From: Gordonia insulae
Lineage (GTDB): Bacteria; Actinomycetota; Actinomycetes; Mycobacteriales; Mycobacteriaceae
DNA length: 64,000 nt
Assembly: GCF_003855095.1 (NCBI RefSeq)
Contig: NZ_CP033972.1
Location: 682,001 to 746,000, forward strand
Reading direction: 5' to 3'
The position numbers and the translations under genes are program-made. This document shows, piece after piece, positions 29,184 through 38,688 of this stretch (position 1 is its first letter; each line of letters opens with the position of its first letter). The notes beneath the pieces were generated by a model. The model saw only the letters and a list, made by a program, of their open reading frames with translations, made no database searches and had not been told where the DNA came from.

Positions 29184-31454
29184 ATGACCGATGTGAACTC
29201 CGACGTCGACTACGACGACGCCATCACCGAAGCCACCGCCGTGATCGACAACGGCAGCTTCGGCACCCGCACCATCCGATTCGAGACCGGGCGCCTCGCG
29301 CTGCAGGCCGCCGGATCGGTCACCGCCTACCTCGACGACGAGAACATGCTCCTCTCGACGACGACCGCCTCGAAGGCACCCAAGGAGCACTTCGACTTCT
29401 TCCCGCTCACCGTGGACGTGGAGGAGCGGATGTACGCCGCCGGGCGCATCCCGGGATCGTTCTTCCGTCGTGAGGGTCGCCCGTCCACCGACGCGATCCT
29501 CACCTGCCGCCTGATCGACCGGCCGCTGCGTCCGACCTTCGTCGACGGCCTGCGGAACGAGATCCAGGTCGTCGTCACGGTGATGAGCCTGAACCCGAAC
29601 GACCTCTACGACGTCGTTGCGATCAACGCCGCATCGGCGTCGACCCAGCTCGCCGGACTGCCGTTCGCCGGTCCCGTCGGCGGCGTGCGCGTCGCGCTGA
29701 TCCCGACCGAGGAGAACAAGGCCGGCCAGTGGGTCGCCTTCCCGACCGTCGAGCAGCTCGAAGGCGCCGTCTTCAACATGGTCGTCGCGGGCCGCGTTGT
29801 CTCCGGTCAAGGAGACACCGCTGATGTCGCGATCATGATGGTCGAGGCCGAGGCCACCGACAACGTCCTCGAGATCATCGCCGGCGGCGCGCAGGCACCG
29901 ACCGAGGTGATCGTCGCCGAGGGCCTCGAGGCCGCCAAGCCGTTCATCGCCCGACTCTGCGAGGCGCAGAAGTCGCTGGCGACCGCAGCGGCCAAGGAGA
30001 CCGGCGACTTCCCGCTGTTCCCGCCCTACGAGAGCGACGTCTACGACGCCGTCGCGGGTGCCGCATCGGATCGTCTCGGCGAGATCCTCACGATCCCCGG
30101 CAAGCAGGAACGCGACGACAAGACCGATCAGCTCAAGGCCGACATCCTGGCCCAGCTCGGCGGTCAGTTCGAGGGTCGCGAGAAGGAGATCGGCGGTGCC
30201 TACCGCTCGCTGACCAAGAAGCTCGTGCGTCAGCGCATCCTGACCGATCACTTCCGCATCGACGGCCGCGGCATCACCGACATCCGGTCGCTCTCGGCCG
30301 AGGTCGCGGTCATCCCACGGGCGCACGGCAGCGCACTGTTCGAGCGCGGCGAGACCCAGATCCTGGGTGTCACCACTCTCGACATGGTCAAGATGGCCCA
30401 GCAGATCGATTCGCTCGGCCCGGAGACCTCCAAGCGCTACATGCATCATTACAACTTCCCGCCGTACTCGACCGGTGAGACCGGCCGGGTCGGTTCGCCG
30501 AAGCGTCGCGAGATCGGCCACGGCGCGCTCGCCGAGCGTGCCCTGATGCCGGTGCTGCCGAGCGTCGAGGAGTTCCCGTACGCCATCCGCCAGGTGTCGG
30601 AGGCGTTGGGCTCCAACGGTTCCACCTCGATGGGCTCGGTCTGTGCGTCGACCATGTCGCTGCTCAACGCCGGAGTGCCACTCAAGGCCCCGGTCGCCGG
30701 CATCGCCATGGGCCTGGTGTCCGACACCGTCGACGGTGAAACCCGCTACGTGGCGCTCACCGACATCCTCGGAGCCGAGGATGCGTTCGGCGACATGGAC
30801 TTCAAGGTCGCCGGCACCAAGGACTTCGTCACCGCGCTGCAGTTGGACACCAAGCTCGACGGCATTCCGAGTCAGGTGCTCGCGGGTGCGTTGAACCAGG
30901 CCAAGGACGCCCGGCTGACGATCCTGGACGTGATGGCCGAGGCCATCGACGAGCCGGACGAGATGAGCCCGTACGCGCCGCGGATCACCACCATCAGGAT
31001 CCCGATGGACAAGATCGGCGAACTGATCGGGCCCAAGGGCAAGACGATCAACGGCATCACCGAGGAGACCGGCGCCAACATCTCCATCGAGGACGACGGC
31101 ACCGTGTTCATCGGGGCGTCCGACGGTGAGTCGGCGCAGGCCGCCATCGATCGGGTCAACGCGATCGCCAATCCGCAGCTGCCCAAGGTCGGCGAGCGGT
31201 TCCTCGGCACCGTGGTGAAGACCACCGCGTTCGGTGCGTTCGTGTCGCTCCTGCCGGGACGTGATGGCCTCGTGCACATCTCGAAGCTCGGTAAGGGCAA
31301 GCGGGTCAACAAGGTCGAGGACGTCGTGAACGTCGGCTCCAAGCTGCGCGTCGAGATCGCCGACATCGACGATCGCGGCAAGATCAGCCTGGTCCCGGTC
31401 GACGAGGACTCGGCATCGGAGAAGGCACCCGAGGCCGCCGAGGCCAACGCCTGA
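29184..31454 (+). CDS. pnp: Polyribonucleotide nucleotidyltransferase (PNPase; GpsI)
   Basis: PNPase degrades RNA 3' to 5' phosphorolytically and in actinobacteria also adds 3' tails. The 756-residue protein has two RNase PH domains (the second with [12 protein letters not shown] and [18 protein letters not shown]), a KH domain ([20 protein letters not shown]) and a C-terminal S1 domain ([14 protein letters not shown]). I start it at the ATG giving [11 protein letters not shown]; an upstream in-frame extension covers the leader and has no family similarity. A strong terminator follows. Confidence 0.96.
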   Translation: MTDVNSDVDYDDAITEATAVIDNGSFGTRTIRFETGRLALQAAGSVTAYLDDENMLLSTTTASKAPKEHFDFFPLTVDVEERMYAAGRIPGSFFRREGRPSTDAILTCRLIDRPLRPTFVDGLRNEIQVVVTVMSLNPNDLYDVVAINAASASTQLAGLPFAGPVGGVRVALIPTEENKAGQWVAFPTVEQLEGAVFNMVVAGRVVSGQGDTADVAIMMVEAEATDNVLEIIAGGAQAPTEVIVAEGLEAAKPFIARLCEAQKSLATAAAKETGDFPLFPPYESDVYDAVAGAASDRLGEILTIPGKQERDDKTDQLKADILAQLGGQFEGREKEIGGAYRSLTKKLVRQRILTDHFRIDGRGITDIRSLSAEVAVIPRAHGSALFERGETQILGVTTLDMVKMAQQIDSLGPETSKRYMHHYNFPPYSTGETGRVGSPKRREIGHGALAERALMPVLPSVEEFPYAIRQVSEALGSNGSTSMGSVCASTMSLLNAGVPLKAPVAGIAMGLVSDTVDGETRYVALTDILGAEDAFGDMDFKVAGTKDFVTALQLDTKLDGIPSQVLAGALNQAKDARLTILDVMAEAIDEPDEMSPYAPRITTIRIPMDKIGELIGPKGKTINGITEETGANISIEDDGTVFIGASDGESAQAAIDRVNAIANPQLPKVGERFLGTVVKTTAFGAFVSLLPGRDGLVHISKLGKGKRVNKVEDVVNVGSKLRVEIADIDDRGKISLVPVDEDSASEKAPEAAEANA

Positions 31455-31467
31455 CACTGCTCGACCG

Positions 31468-31521
31468 ACCGCCCTCCTGCACCCGCCGACAGACGTCGGC
31501 GGCCTGTGGGAGGGCGGTTTT
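31468..31521 (+). terminator. Rho-independent terminator after pnp
   Basis: Outer arms ACCGCCCTCC (31468-31477) and 31509-31518 pair perfectly, enclosing a second 8-bp hairpin (CCGCCGAC/GTCGGCGG). A run of four T follows. Confidence 0.85.
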
Positions 31522-31583
31522 CGTTGGGATCGTCCCGCTGTCGATAGGCTGATCGAGGACACCCACGGACCGGAAGGGGAGAG

Positions 31584-33068
31584 GTGAGCGATCCCGAGCG
31601 CGTGATGCACGGCGACAAGCTCGTCGTCGCCCGCCGACGTGACCCCCGGCCCGGCGAGCATGCGACCGTCGACGACCTGATCGTGACCGCGCCGGTCGTC
31701 GGTACGGCGTCGATGACCATTCGCGACGCCGCCGCCCTGATGACCGAACACGGCCACGACTATGTGGTGATCCCGTTGGGGGACAGCCGATACGGCCTGT
31801 TGACCGATGCCGACATCCGGGCGCGGGTGGTCGCCGACGGTCGTGATCCGGCAATGGCCGTCGGTGACATCGTCACCACCGCGTGCCCGACCGTGCAGCG
31901 CGAGACCCCGGCGGTGGATGCGCTCACCGAGATGCTCGAACACGAGCGCACCGTCCTGCCGGTCCTCGACGGTGCCGGCGTGGTGGTCGGTGTGGTGGCG
32001 GCGGCCGACTTCGTGGCCGCGCCGTCCGGGCCGGGTATGGCGTTGCGCGGGCAGGTGTCCCGGGCCGCGACGATCGAGGACCTGCAGGCACGGACACGCC
32101 GGGTCCCCTACCTGGTGGCCGACCTGTTGCGGCGCGGGGAACCGGTCGACGAGATCACCTCGGTCGCATCGTTGATCCACGACGCCGTGGTGCGGCGGGC
32201 GCTCGAGATCGTCCTGGGGCGGCATCCGGAACTCGATCCCGATGCGGTCACCTGGCTCTCCCTGGGCAGCAACGCCCGCCGCGAACCGGTCCTCACCTCG
32301 GACGTGGACTCCGCGGTGTCCTTCGACGACAGCGTCACCGACGACCAGATCGCGGCCTATCGCTCGGCGTTCGCGGAGGTCGACGACATCCTGCGTGGGG
32401 CGGGCATGGCGATCGACACCAATGGGGCCATTGCGTCGATGCCGCTGTTCGCCCGTACCCACACGCAATGGCGTTCGGCAGCGCAGGCATGGATCGATGC
32501 GCCGTTGGACAACAAGGGCATGATCTTCACGTCGTTGCTGCTCGACGCGCGCCCGATCTGGGGTGACCCGGGCCTCTCGGCGGTCGGCGAGGTGTTCGCG
32601 GATCTGCGCATGCATCCGGGCACCAAGGCTCTCTTGCTGCAGGAATCGTTGGCGCACAAGGCACGGCTGCGTTCGATGCGTGACGTGCTCACCGGTCGCG
32701 GCGGAACCTTCGACATCAAACAGGATGCGCTGACCCCGCTGGTGAACATCGCACGCTGGGCCGCCCTCAGCGTGGAATCGTCGGCACTGGACACGCGATC
32801 GCGATTGCGGGCGGCCGCGGGGAGCCCGATGCTGCCCGACGATCACGCCGGCACGCTGATCGAGGTGTTCGACGTCCTGCAGCGGGTGCGGTTGGGCTAT
32901 CAGGTCGCACAGTTCGATCGCGGCGAGCCCGTGAGCGACGAACTCACCATGAAACGTCTGTCCCCGCTGGACCGCAGCCTCGTCGCCCAGGCGGTGCGCG
33001 AGATCGCCGGTGTCCAGCGGCGGATGACGAACCTCAGCAACTATCTGCCGATCACCGAGCAGGGCTGA
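31584..33068 (+). CDS. CBS-domain protein with DUF294 nucleotidyltransferase domain
   Basis: The 494-residue cytosolic protein has two CBS domains (about residues 25-150), then a DUF294 GlnD-like nucleotidyltransferase domain with LGSNARREPVLTSDVDSAV, and a helical DUF294_C domain. CBS domains usually sense adenine nucleotides. The substrate protein or nucleotide is unknown. The Asp pair of the catalytic motif is present, so it may be active. It starts at a GTG behind AGGGGAGAGG. Confidence 0.82.
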   Translation: MSDPERVMHGDKLVVARRRDPRPGEHATVDDLIVTAPVVGTASMTIRDAAALMTEHGHDYVVIPLGDSRYGLLTDADIRARVVADGRDPAMAVGDIVTTACPTVQRETPAVDALTEMLEHERTVLPVLDGAGVVVGVVAAADFVAAPSGPGMALRGQVSRAATIEDLQARTRRVPYLVADLLRRGEPVDEITSVASLIHDAVVRRALEIVLGRHPELDPDAVTWLSLGSNARREPVLTSDVDSAVSFDDSVTDDQIAAYRSAFAEVDDILRGAGMAIDTNGAIASMPLFARTHTQWRSAAQAWIDAPLDNKGMIFTSLLLDARPIWGDPGLSAVGEVFADLRMHPGTKALLLQESLAHKARLRSMRDVLTGRGGTFDIKQDALTPLVNIARWAALSVESSALDTRSRLRAAAGSPMLPDDHAGTLIEVFDVLQRVRLGYQVAQFDRGEPVSDELTMKRLSPLDRSLVAQAVREIAGVQRRMTNLSNYLPITEQG

Positions 33069-33080
33069 CGGACTCCGGCT

Positions 33081-33851
33081 GTGTGTCTCATCGTCGTCGC
33101 GTGGAATGCGCACCCCGAGTACCGTCTCGTGGTCGCGGCGAACCGCGACGAGTTCCACCGCCGCAAGACACGGGCACTCTCGCGATGGTCCGACGTCCCG
33201 ATCGTCGGCGGGCGTGACGGTCTCGCCGGCGGTACCTGGATGGGGGTGAACGCCGACGATCCGTCGCGGGTCGCGATGGTGACGAATGTGCGGGATGGGC
33301 GCCGGCCGGTGGCCGATGGTCGGCGGTCACGCGGTGCGTTGCCGGTGGAGTTCCTCGTCGGCACCGATACCCCGGACCGGTTCGCGCACCGTCTGGACGC
33401 CGACGACGGGGATTATGCGCCGGTGAATCTACTGGTCGCCGACGATCATCAGCTCTGGTGGGCGACCAACTGGCCGGAGCACGGTGTCCGGCAGGTGTCC
33501 GACGGTGTCCACGCGGTCTCGAACGGGGCCTTGGACAGCAACTGGCCCAAGGTCATCGAGAGCGTCGCCGGGATGGAGCGGCTGATCGCCGCCGACCCGG
33601 CAGGTGGGTCGGTGGAGCCCTACCTGGATCTGCTCGCCGACCGTCGACGAGCACCCGACGATCGCCTTCCCGACACGGGCGTGCCCCTCGATCGTGAGCG
33701 TGACCTGTCGCCGATCTTCATCGACATGCGTGGCTACGGAACGCGGGCATCGACGGTGCTGCGGGTCGGTCGCGACGGCCACGGCGACATCACCGAGCGC
33801 CGCTTCACCTACCGCGGTCGGCCGCTCGGCACGACGACGATCGGGTTCTGA
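33081..33851 (+). CDS. NRDE-family (TANGO2-like) protein
   Basis: The 256-residue protein begins MCLIVVAWNAHPEYRLVVAANRDEF, with Cys2 as a potential N-terminal nucleophile and the family NRDE motif. TANGO2 homologues are linked to heme handling in eukaryotes and some bacteria, but a bacterial function is not settled. It starts with a GTG 12 bases after the previous gene and converges on ald with a 4-bp gap. Confidence 0.82.
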   Translation: MCLIVVAWNAHPEYRLVVAANRDEFHRRKTRALSRWSDVPIVGGRDGLAGGTWMGVNADDPSRVAMVTNVRDGRRPVADGRRSRGALPVEFLVGTDTPDRFAHRLDADDGDYAPVNLLVADDHQLWWATNWPEHGVRQVSDGVHAVSNGALDSNWPKVIESVAGMERLIAADPAGGSVEPYLDLLADRRRAPDDRLPDTGVPLDRERDLSPIFIDMRGYGTRASTVLRVGRDGHGDITERRFTYRGRPLGTTTIGF

Positions 33852-33855
33852 GTCC

Positions 33856-34962
33856 TCAGAACCGCGATGCCGCGACCGGGATGTCCAGGGCGGCACCGAC
33901 CTCCGGGGTGAACAGGGCGCCGTCATGCGTGCTCAGGCCGGCGGCCAGCGTGGCGTCGGCGCGGCATGCCTGCTCCCAGCCCTGGTCGGCGAGTCGCAGG
34001 ACGTAAGGGAGGGTGGCCCCGGTCAGCGCCAGTGTCGAGGTGCGTGCAACCGTGCCGGGCATGTTCGCCACACAGTAGAAGACGGTGTCGTGCACGGTGA
34101 ATGTCGGATCGTCGTGGGTGGTCGCGCGGGAATCCTCGAAGCAGCCACCCTGGTCGATCGCGATGTCCACGAGCACCGCACCGGGCTTCATCTGTGCGAC
34201 AAGGCTGTTGGAAACCAAGACGGGGGCCTTGGCGCCGGGCACCAGGACGGCACCGATGACGAGGTCGGCCTCGCGGACCGCCTCGGCCAAGGCCAGCGTG
34301 GTGCTGTATCGGGTGTGCACACGTCCGGCGAACCGTGCGTCGACGGCTCGCAGCTTGGCGATGTCGACGTCGAACACGGTCACCTGCGCGCCCATGCCGA
34401 CCGCGATGGTCGCCGCGTTGACACCGCTGACGCCGCCGCCGATCACGACGACGTTCGCGGGCTCGGTGCCTGGCACACCGCCCATCAGCACGCCGCGGCC
34501 GCCCTCGGACCGCATCAGGTGGTAGGCGCCGACCTGCGGCGCGAGTCGACCGGCGACCTCGCTCATCGGTGCGAGCAACGGCAGCGAGCCGTCGGCCGCG
34601 CGGACGGTCTCGTAGGCGATGGAGGTCGTCCGGGACTCCAGCAGAGCCTCGGTGCACGGCCGGCTGGCCGCGAGGTGGAGGTAGGTGAAGAGGGTCTGGC
34701 CGTCCCGCAACAACGGATACTCGGCGGCGATCGGCTCCTTGACCTTCAGCAGCAGATCGGCCTGTTCCCACACCTGCTCGGCGGTGGACAGGATCTGCGC
34801 GCCCGCCTCCTTGAAGTCGTTGTCGTGGATGGCGGAGCCCTCGCCCGCGCCGGCCTGGATGACGACTTCGTGACCGCGATGGTGCAGCTCGGCGACGCCG
34901 GCCGGGGTGATGGCGACGCGGTACTCGTTGTTCTTGATCTCGGTGGGGATTCCGACGCGCAT
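33856..34962 (-). CDS. ald: Alanine dehydrogenase
   Basis: Ald interconverts alanine and pyruvate plus ammonia with NAD and supports nitrogen use and redox balance. The 368-residue protein retains Lys75 (KVKEP) and His96 (YLHLAAS), and the Rossmann motif GGGVSGVNAAT. Length is normal. It is divergent from an Lrp/AsnC regulator gene across an unusually AT-rich 137-bp region with inverted repeats, the same arrangement as ald/aldR in mycobacteria, where AldR controls ald in response to alanine. Confidence 0.95.
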   Translation of the reverse strand: MRVGIPTEIKNNEYRVAITPAGVAELHHRGHEVVIQAGAGEGSAIHDNDFKEAGAQILSTAEQVWEQADLLLKVKEPIAAEYPLLRDGQTLFTYLHLAASRPCTEALLESRTTSIAYETVRAADGSLPLLAPMSEVAGRLAPQVGAYHLMRSEGGRGVLMGGVPGTEPANVVVIGGGVSGVNAATIAVGMGAQVTVFDVDIAKLRAVDARFAGRVHTRYSTTLALAEAVREADLVIGAVLVPGAKAPVLVSNSLVAQMKPGAVLVDIAIDQGGCFEDSRATTHDDPTFTVHDTVFYCVANMPGTVARTSTLALTGATLPYVLRLADQGWEQACRADATLAAGLSTHDGALFTPEVGAALDIPVAASRF

Positions 34963-35045
34963 GACGGCTCTCCTGACAGTGGTGGGCGGTGCGGGTGTTG
35001 ATATTCAGCGTGAAGGAACATCGAAAATGCCACAATCTCTGTGGA

Positions 35046-35085
35046 GATAATTCTGCAGAGGCCAGGATTATCGATGATTAATCGA
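35046..35085. promoter_or_regulatory. Candidate AldR operators between ald and aldR
   Basis: GATAAT (35046-35051) and ATTATC (35067-35072) form a perfect 6-bp inverted repeat. The overlapping TCGAT-GATTA-ATCGA (35071-35085) forms a second. The region is AT-rich against a GC-rich background. Confidence 0.45.
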
Positions 35086-35099
35086 CATGAGGGGATGAC

Positions 35100-35588
35100 A
35101 TGGCCGGTCAGCCGAAGGATGTTCGGGCGTCGGATCTCGCGCTCGACGACACCGATCGGACTCTGCTGCGGTTGCTGCAGACCGATGCGCGGATGCCCAA
35201 CAGCGAACTCGCGGCGCGGGCCGGTATCGCGGCCTCCACCTGCCACGGTCGGGTGCGGCGGCTGACCGAACTCGGTGTCATCCGCGGCTTCTTCGCCGAT
35301 GTCGACCCGGCCGCGGTCGGTCGACCGCTGCGTGCCATGGTCGCGGTCAGTCTGCAGGCGGAGGCGCGCGGGGAGATCCGACGTTTCGTCGGGGAGATCG
35401 CCCAGCACGATGCCGTGATCGACGTCTTCTTCCTCGCCGGGGCGGACGACTACATGCTGCACGTGGCCACCGCGGACACCGAGGCGCTTCGACAGTTCGT
35501 CGAGTCGCTCAACGCCAGGCGCGAGGTCGCCGGGACAACGACCTCCCTGGTGTTCGAACACCGTCGGGGCGACGCGCCGATCTACTGA
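35100..35588 (+). CDS. aldR: Lrp/AsnC-family regulator AldR-like
   Basis: The 162-residue protein has an N-terminal helix-turn-helix (NSELAARAGIAASTCHGRVRRL) and a C-terminal RAM ligand-binding domain (VFFLAGADDYMLHVAT). Its divergence from ald and similarity to Rv2779c make it the probable alanine-responsive activator of ald. The ATG at 35100 is 15 bases from the second inverted repeat, so autoregulation is likely. Confidence 0.9.
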   Translation: MAGQPKDVRASDLALDDTDRTLLRLLQTDARMPNSELAARAGIAASTCHGRVRRLTELGVIRGFFADVDPAAVGRPLRAMVAVSLQAEARGEIRRFVGEIAQHDAVIDVFFLAGADDYMLHVATADTEALRQFVESLNARREVAGTTTSLVFEHRRGDAPIY

Positions 35589-36398
<810 letters not shown>

Positions 36399-36415
36399 GC
36401 GGGCCGGGCACGACG

Positions 36416-36895
36416 ATGGCCGCCAATCCGCAGCGTCGCGACGCGCGTCCGATCATCTGGATGATCGGCTTCCTCGTTGTCGCGATGATCGTGTACTTCG
36501 TGATCCTCGGGCAGCGCGGCATCGACCTGATCTCGTCCGGGACCGTCGCCGGCATCGGTATCGGTGTCGGCGTGCTGATCCTGCCGTTGATCGGGGCGTG
36601 GCTGATCTTCGCCACGCTGCGCGCCGGTATCGAACACCAGCGGCTGGCCCGGATCATGGCCTCCGAGGGGCGCGAACTGGATGTCTCCGCGTTGCCGCGG
36701 CGTGCCTCGGGACGAATCGAGCGTGATGCGGCGGACGAACTGTTCGCACAGGTCAAGGTGGAATGGGAGGCGAACCCGTCCGACTGGCGCAACACGTACC
36801 GGATCGCGCGGGCCTACGACTACGCCGGTGACCGGGGTCGGGCGCGCGCGATGATGAAGCGGGCCGTCAACCAGTACTACGGGCGCGACTCGTGA
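36416..36895 (+). CDS. Conserved two-TM membrane protein (Rv2772c-like)
   Basis: The 159-residue protein has two hydrophobic segments (about residues 14-34 and 44-66) and a soluble C-terminal part with a TPR-like stretch (NTYRIARAYDYAGDRGRARAMMKRAV). It sits between dapB and the flavodoxin gene, as in M. tuberculosis. No function is known. Its TGA overlaps the GTG start of the flavodoxin fragment. Confidence 0.78.
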   Translation: MAANPQRRDARPIIWMIGFLVVAMIVYFVILGQRGIDLISSGTVAGIGIGVGVLILPLIGAWLIFATLRAGIEHQRLARIMASEGRELDVSALPRRASGRIERDAADELFAQVKVEWEANPSDWRNTYRIARAYDYAGDRGRARAMMKRAVNQYYGRDS

Positions 36896-37173
36896 CCACG
36901 CTGCTGGTGGTGCACCACACGCCGTCACCGGCGTGCCAGGAGATGTTCGAGGCGGTGATCTCCGGAGCGACCGACCCGGAGATCGACGGTGTCGAGGTCG
37001 TCCGGCGGGCGGCACTGTCCGTCACCCCGTCGGACATGCTGGAGGCCGACGGTTATCTGCTCGGCACCCCGGCGAATCTCGGATACATCAGTGGCGCGCT
37101 CAAACACGCCTTCGACGGTTACCCCTCTATTAGGTGTCGCTGCAGGTCAACGCCCAGATCGGTGGCAGCATGA
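36892..37173 (+). pseudogene. 5' half of the host flavodoxin gene, split by an integrated element
   Basis: The first 75 codons encode a normal flavodoxin-fold N-terminus (TTLLVVHHTPSPACQEMFEA to GTPANLGYISGALKHAF) as in Rv2771c. At the repeat core 37104-37115 the frame leaves the host gene and reads 19 codons of element DNA to a TGA at 37171-37173. The missing C-terminal half is found at 40544-40784. Its stop codon overlaps the ATG of the element-borne intact copy (ATGA), so translation of the broken gene should feed translation of the replacement. Confidence 0.85.
37104..37115 (+). repeat. Left attachment core (attL), 12-bp direct repeat
   Basis: ACACGCCTTCGA is shared exactly with 40544-40555. 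To its left lies host flavodoxin coding sequence; to its right is element DNA including CCTCTATTA (37124-37132), an arm of the rebuilt attP. Confidence 0.8.
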
Positions 37174-37625
37174 GTCGCCTGCTGATCGTCCACCACACGC
37201 CCTCGCCCCACTGTCAGGAGATGTTCGAGGCCGTCGTGTCTGGCGCGACCGACCCCGAGATCGAGGACGTCGAGGTCATCCGGCGCGCCGCGCTGTCGGT
37301 GTCGGCGAGCGACTTCCTCGACGCCGACGGGTACGTTCTCGGCACCCCGGCCAACCTCGGGTCGATTTCAGGTGCCCTCAAGCACGCCTTCGATGGCGCC
37401 TACTACCAGATCCTCGACTCGACCAAGGGCCGACCGTTCGGGGCCTACTTCCACGGCAACCAAGGGACGGAGGGCGCGCAGCGGGCGCTCGACTCGATCA
37501 CCACCGGCCTCGGCTGGTCGAGGGCGGTAGCAGATGTAGTGGTCTCGGAGAAGCCGACCAAGGCCGACCTGGAGGCGTGCTGGGAGCTGGGCGCGACAAT
37601 GGCGGCTCAGCTGATGGAGAGTTGA
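37170..37625 (+). CDS. Intact flavodoxin-like protein carried by the element
   Basis: The 151-residue product has the same layout as the split host protein: LLIVHHTPSP phosphate loop, GTPANLGSISGALKHAF, and STKGRPFGAYFHGNQGTEGAQRALDSITTGLGW. It differs at many positions from the host copy, so it is a diverged orthologue and not a recent duplicate. FMN binding is expected from the fold, and the electron partner is unknown. The ATG overlaps the stop of the broken host frame, and it lies just beyond the attP arm, so it arrived with the element. It presumably replaces the lost host function. Confidence 0.85.
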   Translation: MSRLLIVHHTPSPHCQEMFEAVVSGATDPEIEDVEVIRRAALSVSASDFLDADGYVLGTPANLGSISGALKHAFDGAYYQILDSTKGRPFGAYFHGNQGTEGAQRALDSITTGLGWSRAVADVVVSEKPTKADLEACWELGATMAAQLMES

Positions 37626-37652
37626 GGACGCTGGTTTCGAGCGTTCGCAAGC

Positions 37653-38591
37653 TCAAGGCTGGATGGGAGGCAAGTACCGCGCTGGGTCACTCCGATGCGA
37701 TGCGAACTCCTCGTCCGTCAGGGTTGGGTACTCATCTTGGTACGACTCGTCATCGTAGACTTCGAACCAGCTGGAGCCCTCGTCGTCGGTTGTATGGCGC
37801 ATCTCGAAACGCGGCGAGACCAGAACACATGAGGGGAGAAAGAATCGACGGATGAAAGGCTGCTGCTCGGCCTCGGTGCTGAGGAAGCTATTTCCGGAAA
37901 TACCTTCGATAAATCGCGGAGGTCCGCCGAGGGGAGCAAACTGAGACTCGATCACCTTCTGGATGTGCAGGACGGCTGCTAATGCCAGTTCGCGGGCATC
38001 GCTTCCGTCTAGGTTTCGGTTGTAGTGGATTGCGCGACTTCTAAGCTGAAAAAGTTCGGCGAACTCTTGGGAGACGATATCTGAAATGACGCCCCAGTTT
38101 ACGAGCGCGCTGCGGCAGTCCTTCCAATTTGTCAGGGCCCTGTTTTTCATGATGCCGTTTTCGTGGAGTTTCGGTGTTGTCGCTTGGTGGTCGCTGTATT
38201 CGTCGCGCAACTCGATCACAAGTTGATTCAAGACTCTTTCGCCGAGTGCGCAAGCGCCCACCAAGGCGGGAAAGTACGCTCCGGCTACGAATGACCGACG
38301 GATTTGATCGAGGAACGTATTGTGGAGTGCGACAATGCTGAATGGCGCGGCGTCGATAGATCGATAATTCTGCAACTTTTGTTCGCGGTGCCAATGTCCA
38401 TACTCCTGCACTAGTTCAGCTTCGATTGCACGCTTATTCTCTCTCCATTGATTCTGTATGTCTGGCTCCCAATCTGGGCTCACCTCTTGCTCTAGAATCC
38501 GATTTCGCGTGTCGAAGCTGATGAAAACGGGAAGATATCGACGGCATCCATCGCTGGTGGACCGTACGGTGCCGCGCTCTCGCTGGATCAT
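37653..38591 (-). CDS. Unrecognised HEPN-like protein in the element
   Basis: The 312-residue protein is not recognised. A mostly helical centre (ALVGACALGERVLNQLVIELRDEY) is followed by FQLRSRAIHYNRN, which contains an R-x4-H motif (Arg184, His189) like that of HEPN ribonucleases. The C-terminal 100 residues are acidic. Base composition is clearly lower in GC than the chromosome, and rarer codons such as ATA, TTA and AAA appear, indicating transfer. It is divergent from the next gene, sharing a 97-bp promoter region. HEPN proteins often act in toxin-antitoxin or phage-defence systems, but that is only a suggestion. Confidence 0.6.
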   Translation of the reverse strand: MIQRERGTVRSTSDGCRRYLPVFISFDTRNRILEQEVSPDWEPDIQNQWRENKRAIEAELVQEYGHWHREQKLQNYRSIDAAPFSIVALHNTFLDQIRRSFVAGAYFPALVGACALGERVLNQLVIELRDEYSDHQATTPKLHENGIMKNRALTNWKDCRSALVNWGVISDIVSQEFAELFQLRSRAIHYNRNLDGSDARELALAAVLHIQKVIESQFAPLGGPPRFIEGISGNSFLSTEAEQQPFIRRFFLPSCVLVSPRFEMRHTTDDEGSSWFEVYDDESYQDEYPTLTDEEFASHRSDPARYLPPIQP

Positions 38592-38675
38592 TCGTCTATC
38601 TCACCACGGAAGGTTCGGGCTCAGGTGTGAGTGAGGTTCGTGCGGGATTCGAGTCCGTCTGTCGGAGCGTCTCGA

Positions 38676-38681
38676 TACAGT
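38676..38681 (+). promoter_or_regulatory. -10 hexamer TACAGT for the second cargo gene
   Basis: TACAGT ends 7 bases before the GTG at 38689, and no Shine-Dalgarno is visible. Confidence 0.35.
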
Positions 38682-38688
38682 TCGGCCC

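Noticed and set aside
29127..33158. Very long open frame antisense to pnp and the CBS/DUF294 gene
   Set aside because: It is the shadow of GC-rich codon structure on the other strand; both sense genes are clear family members and the antisense translation has no recognisable domain.
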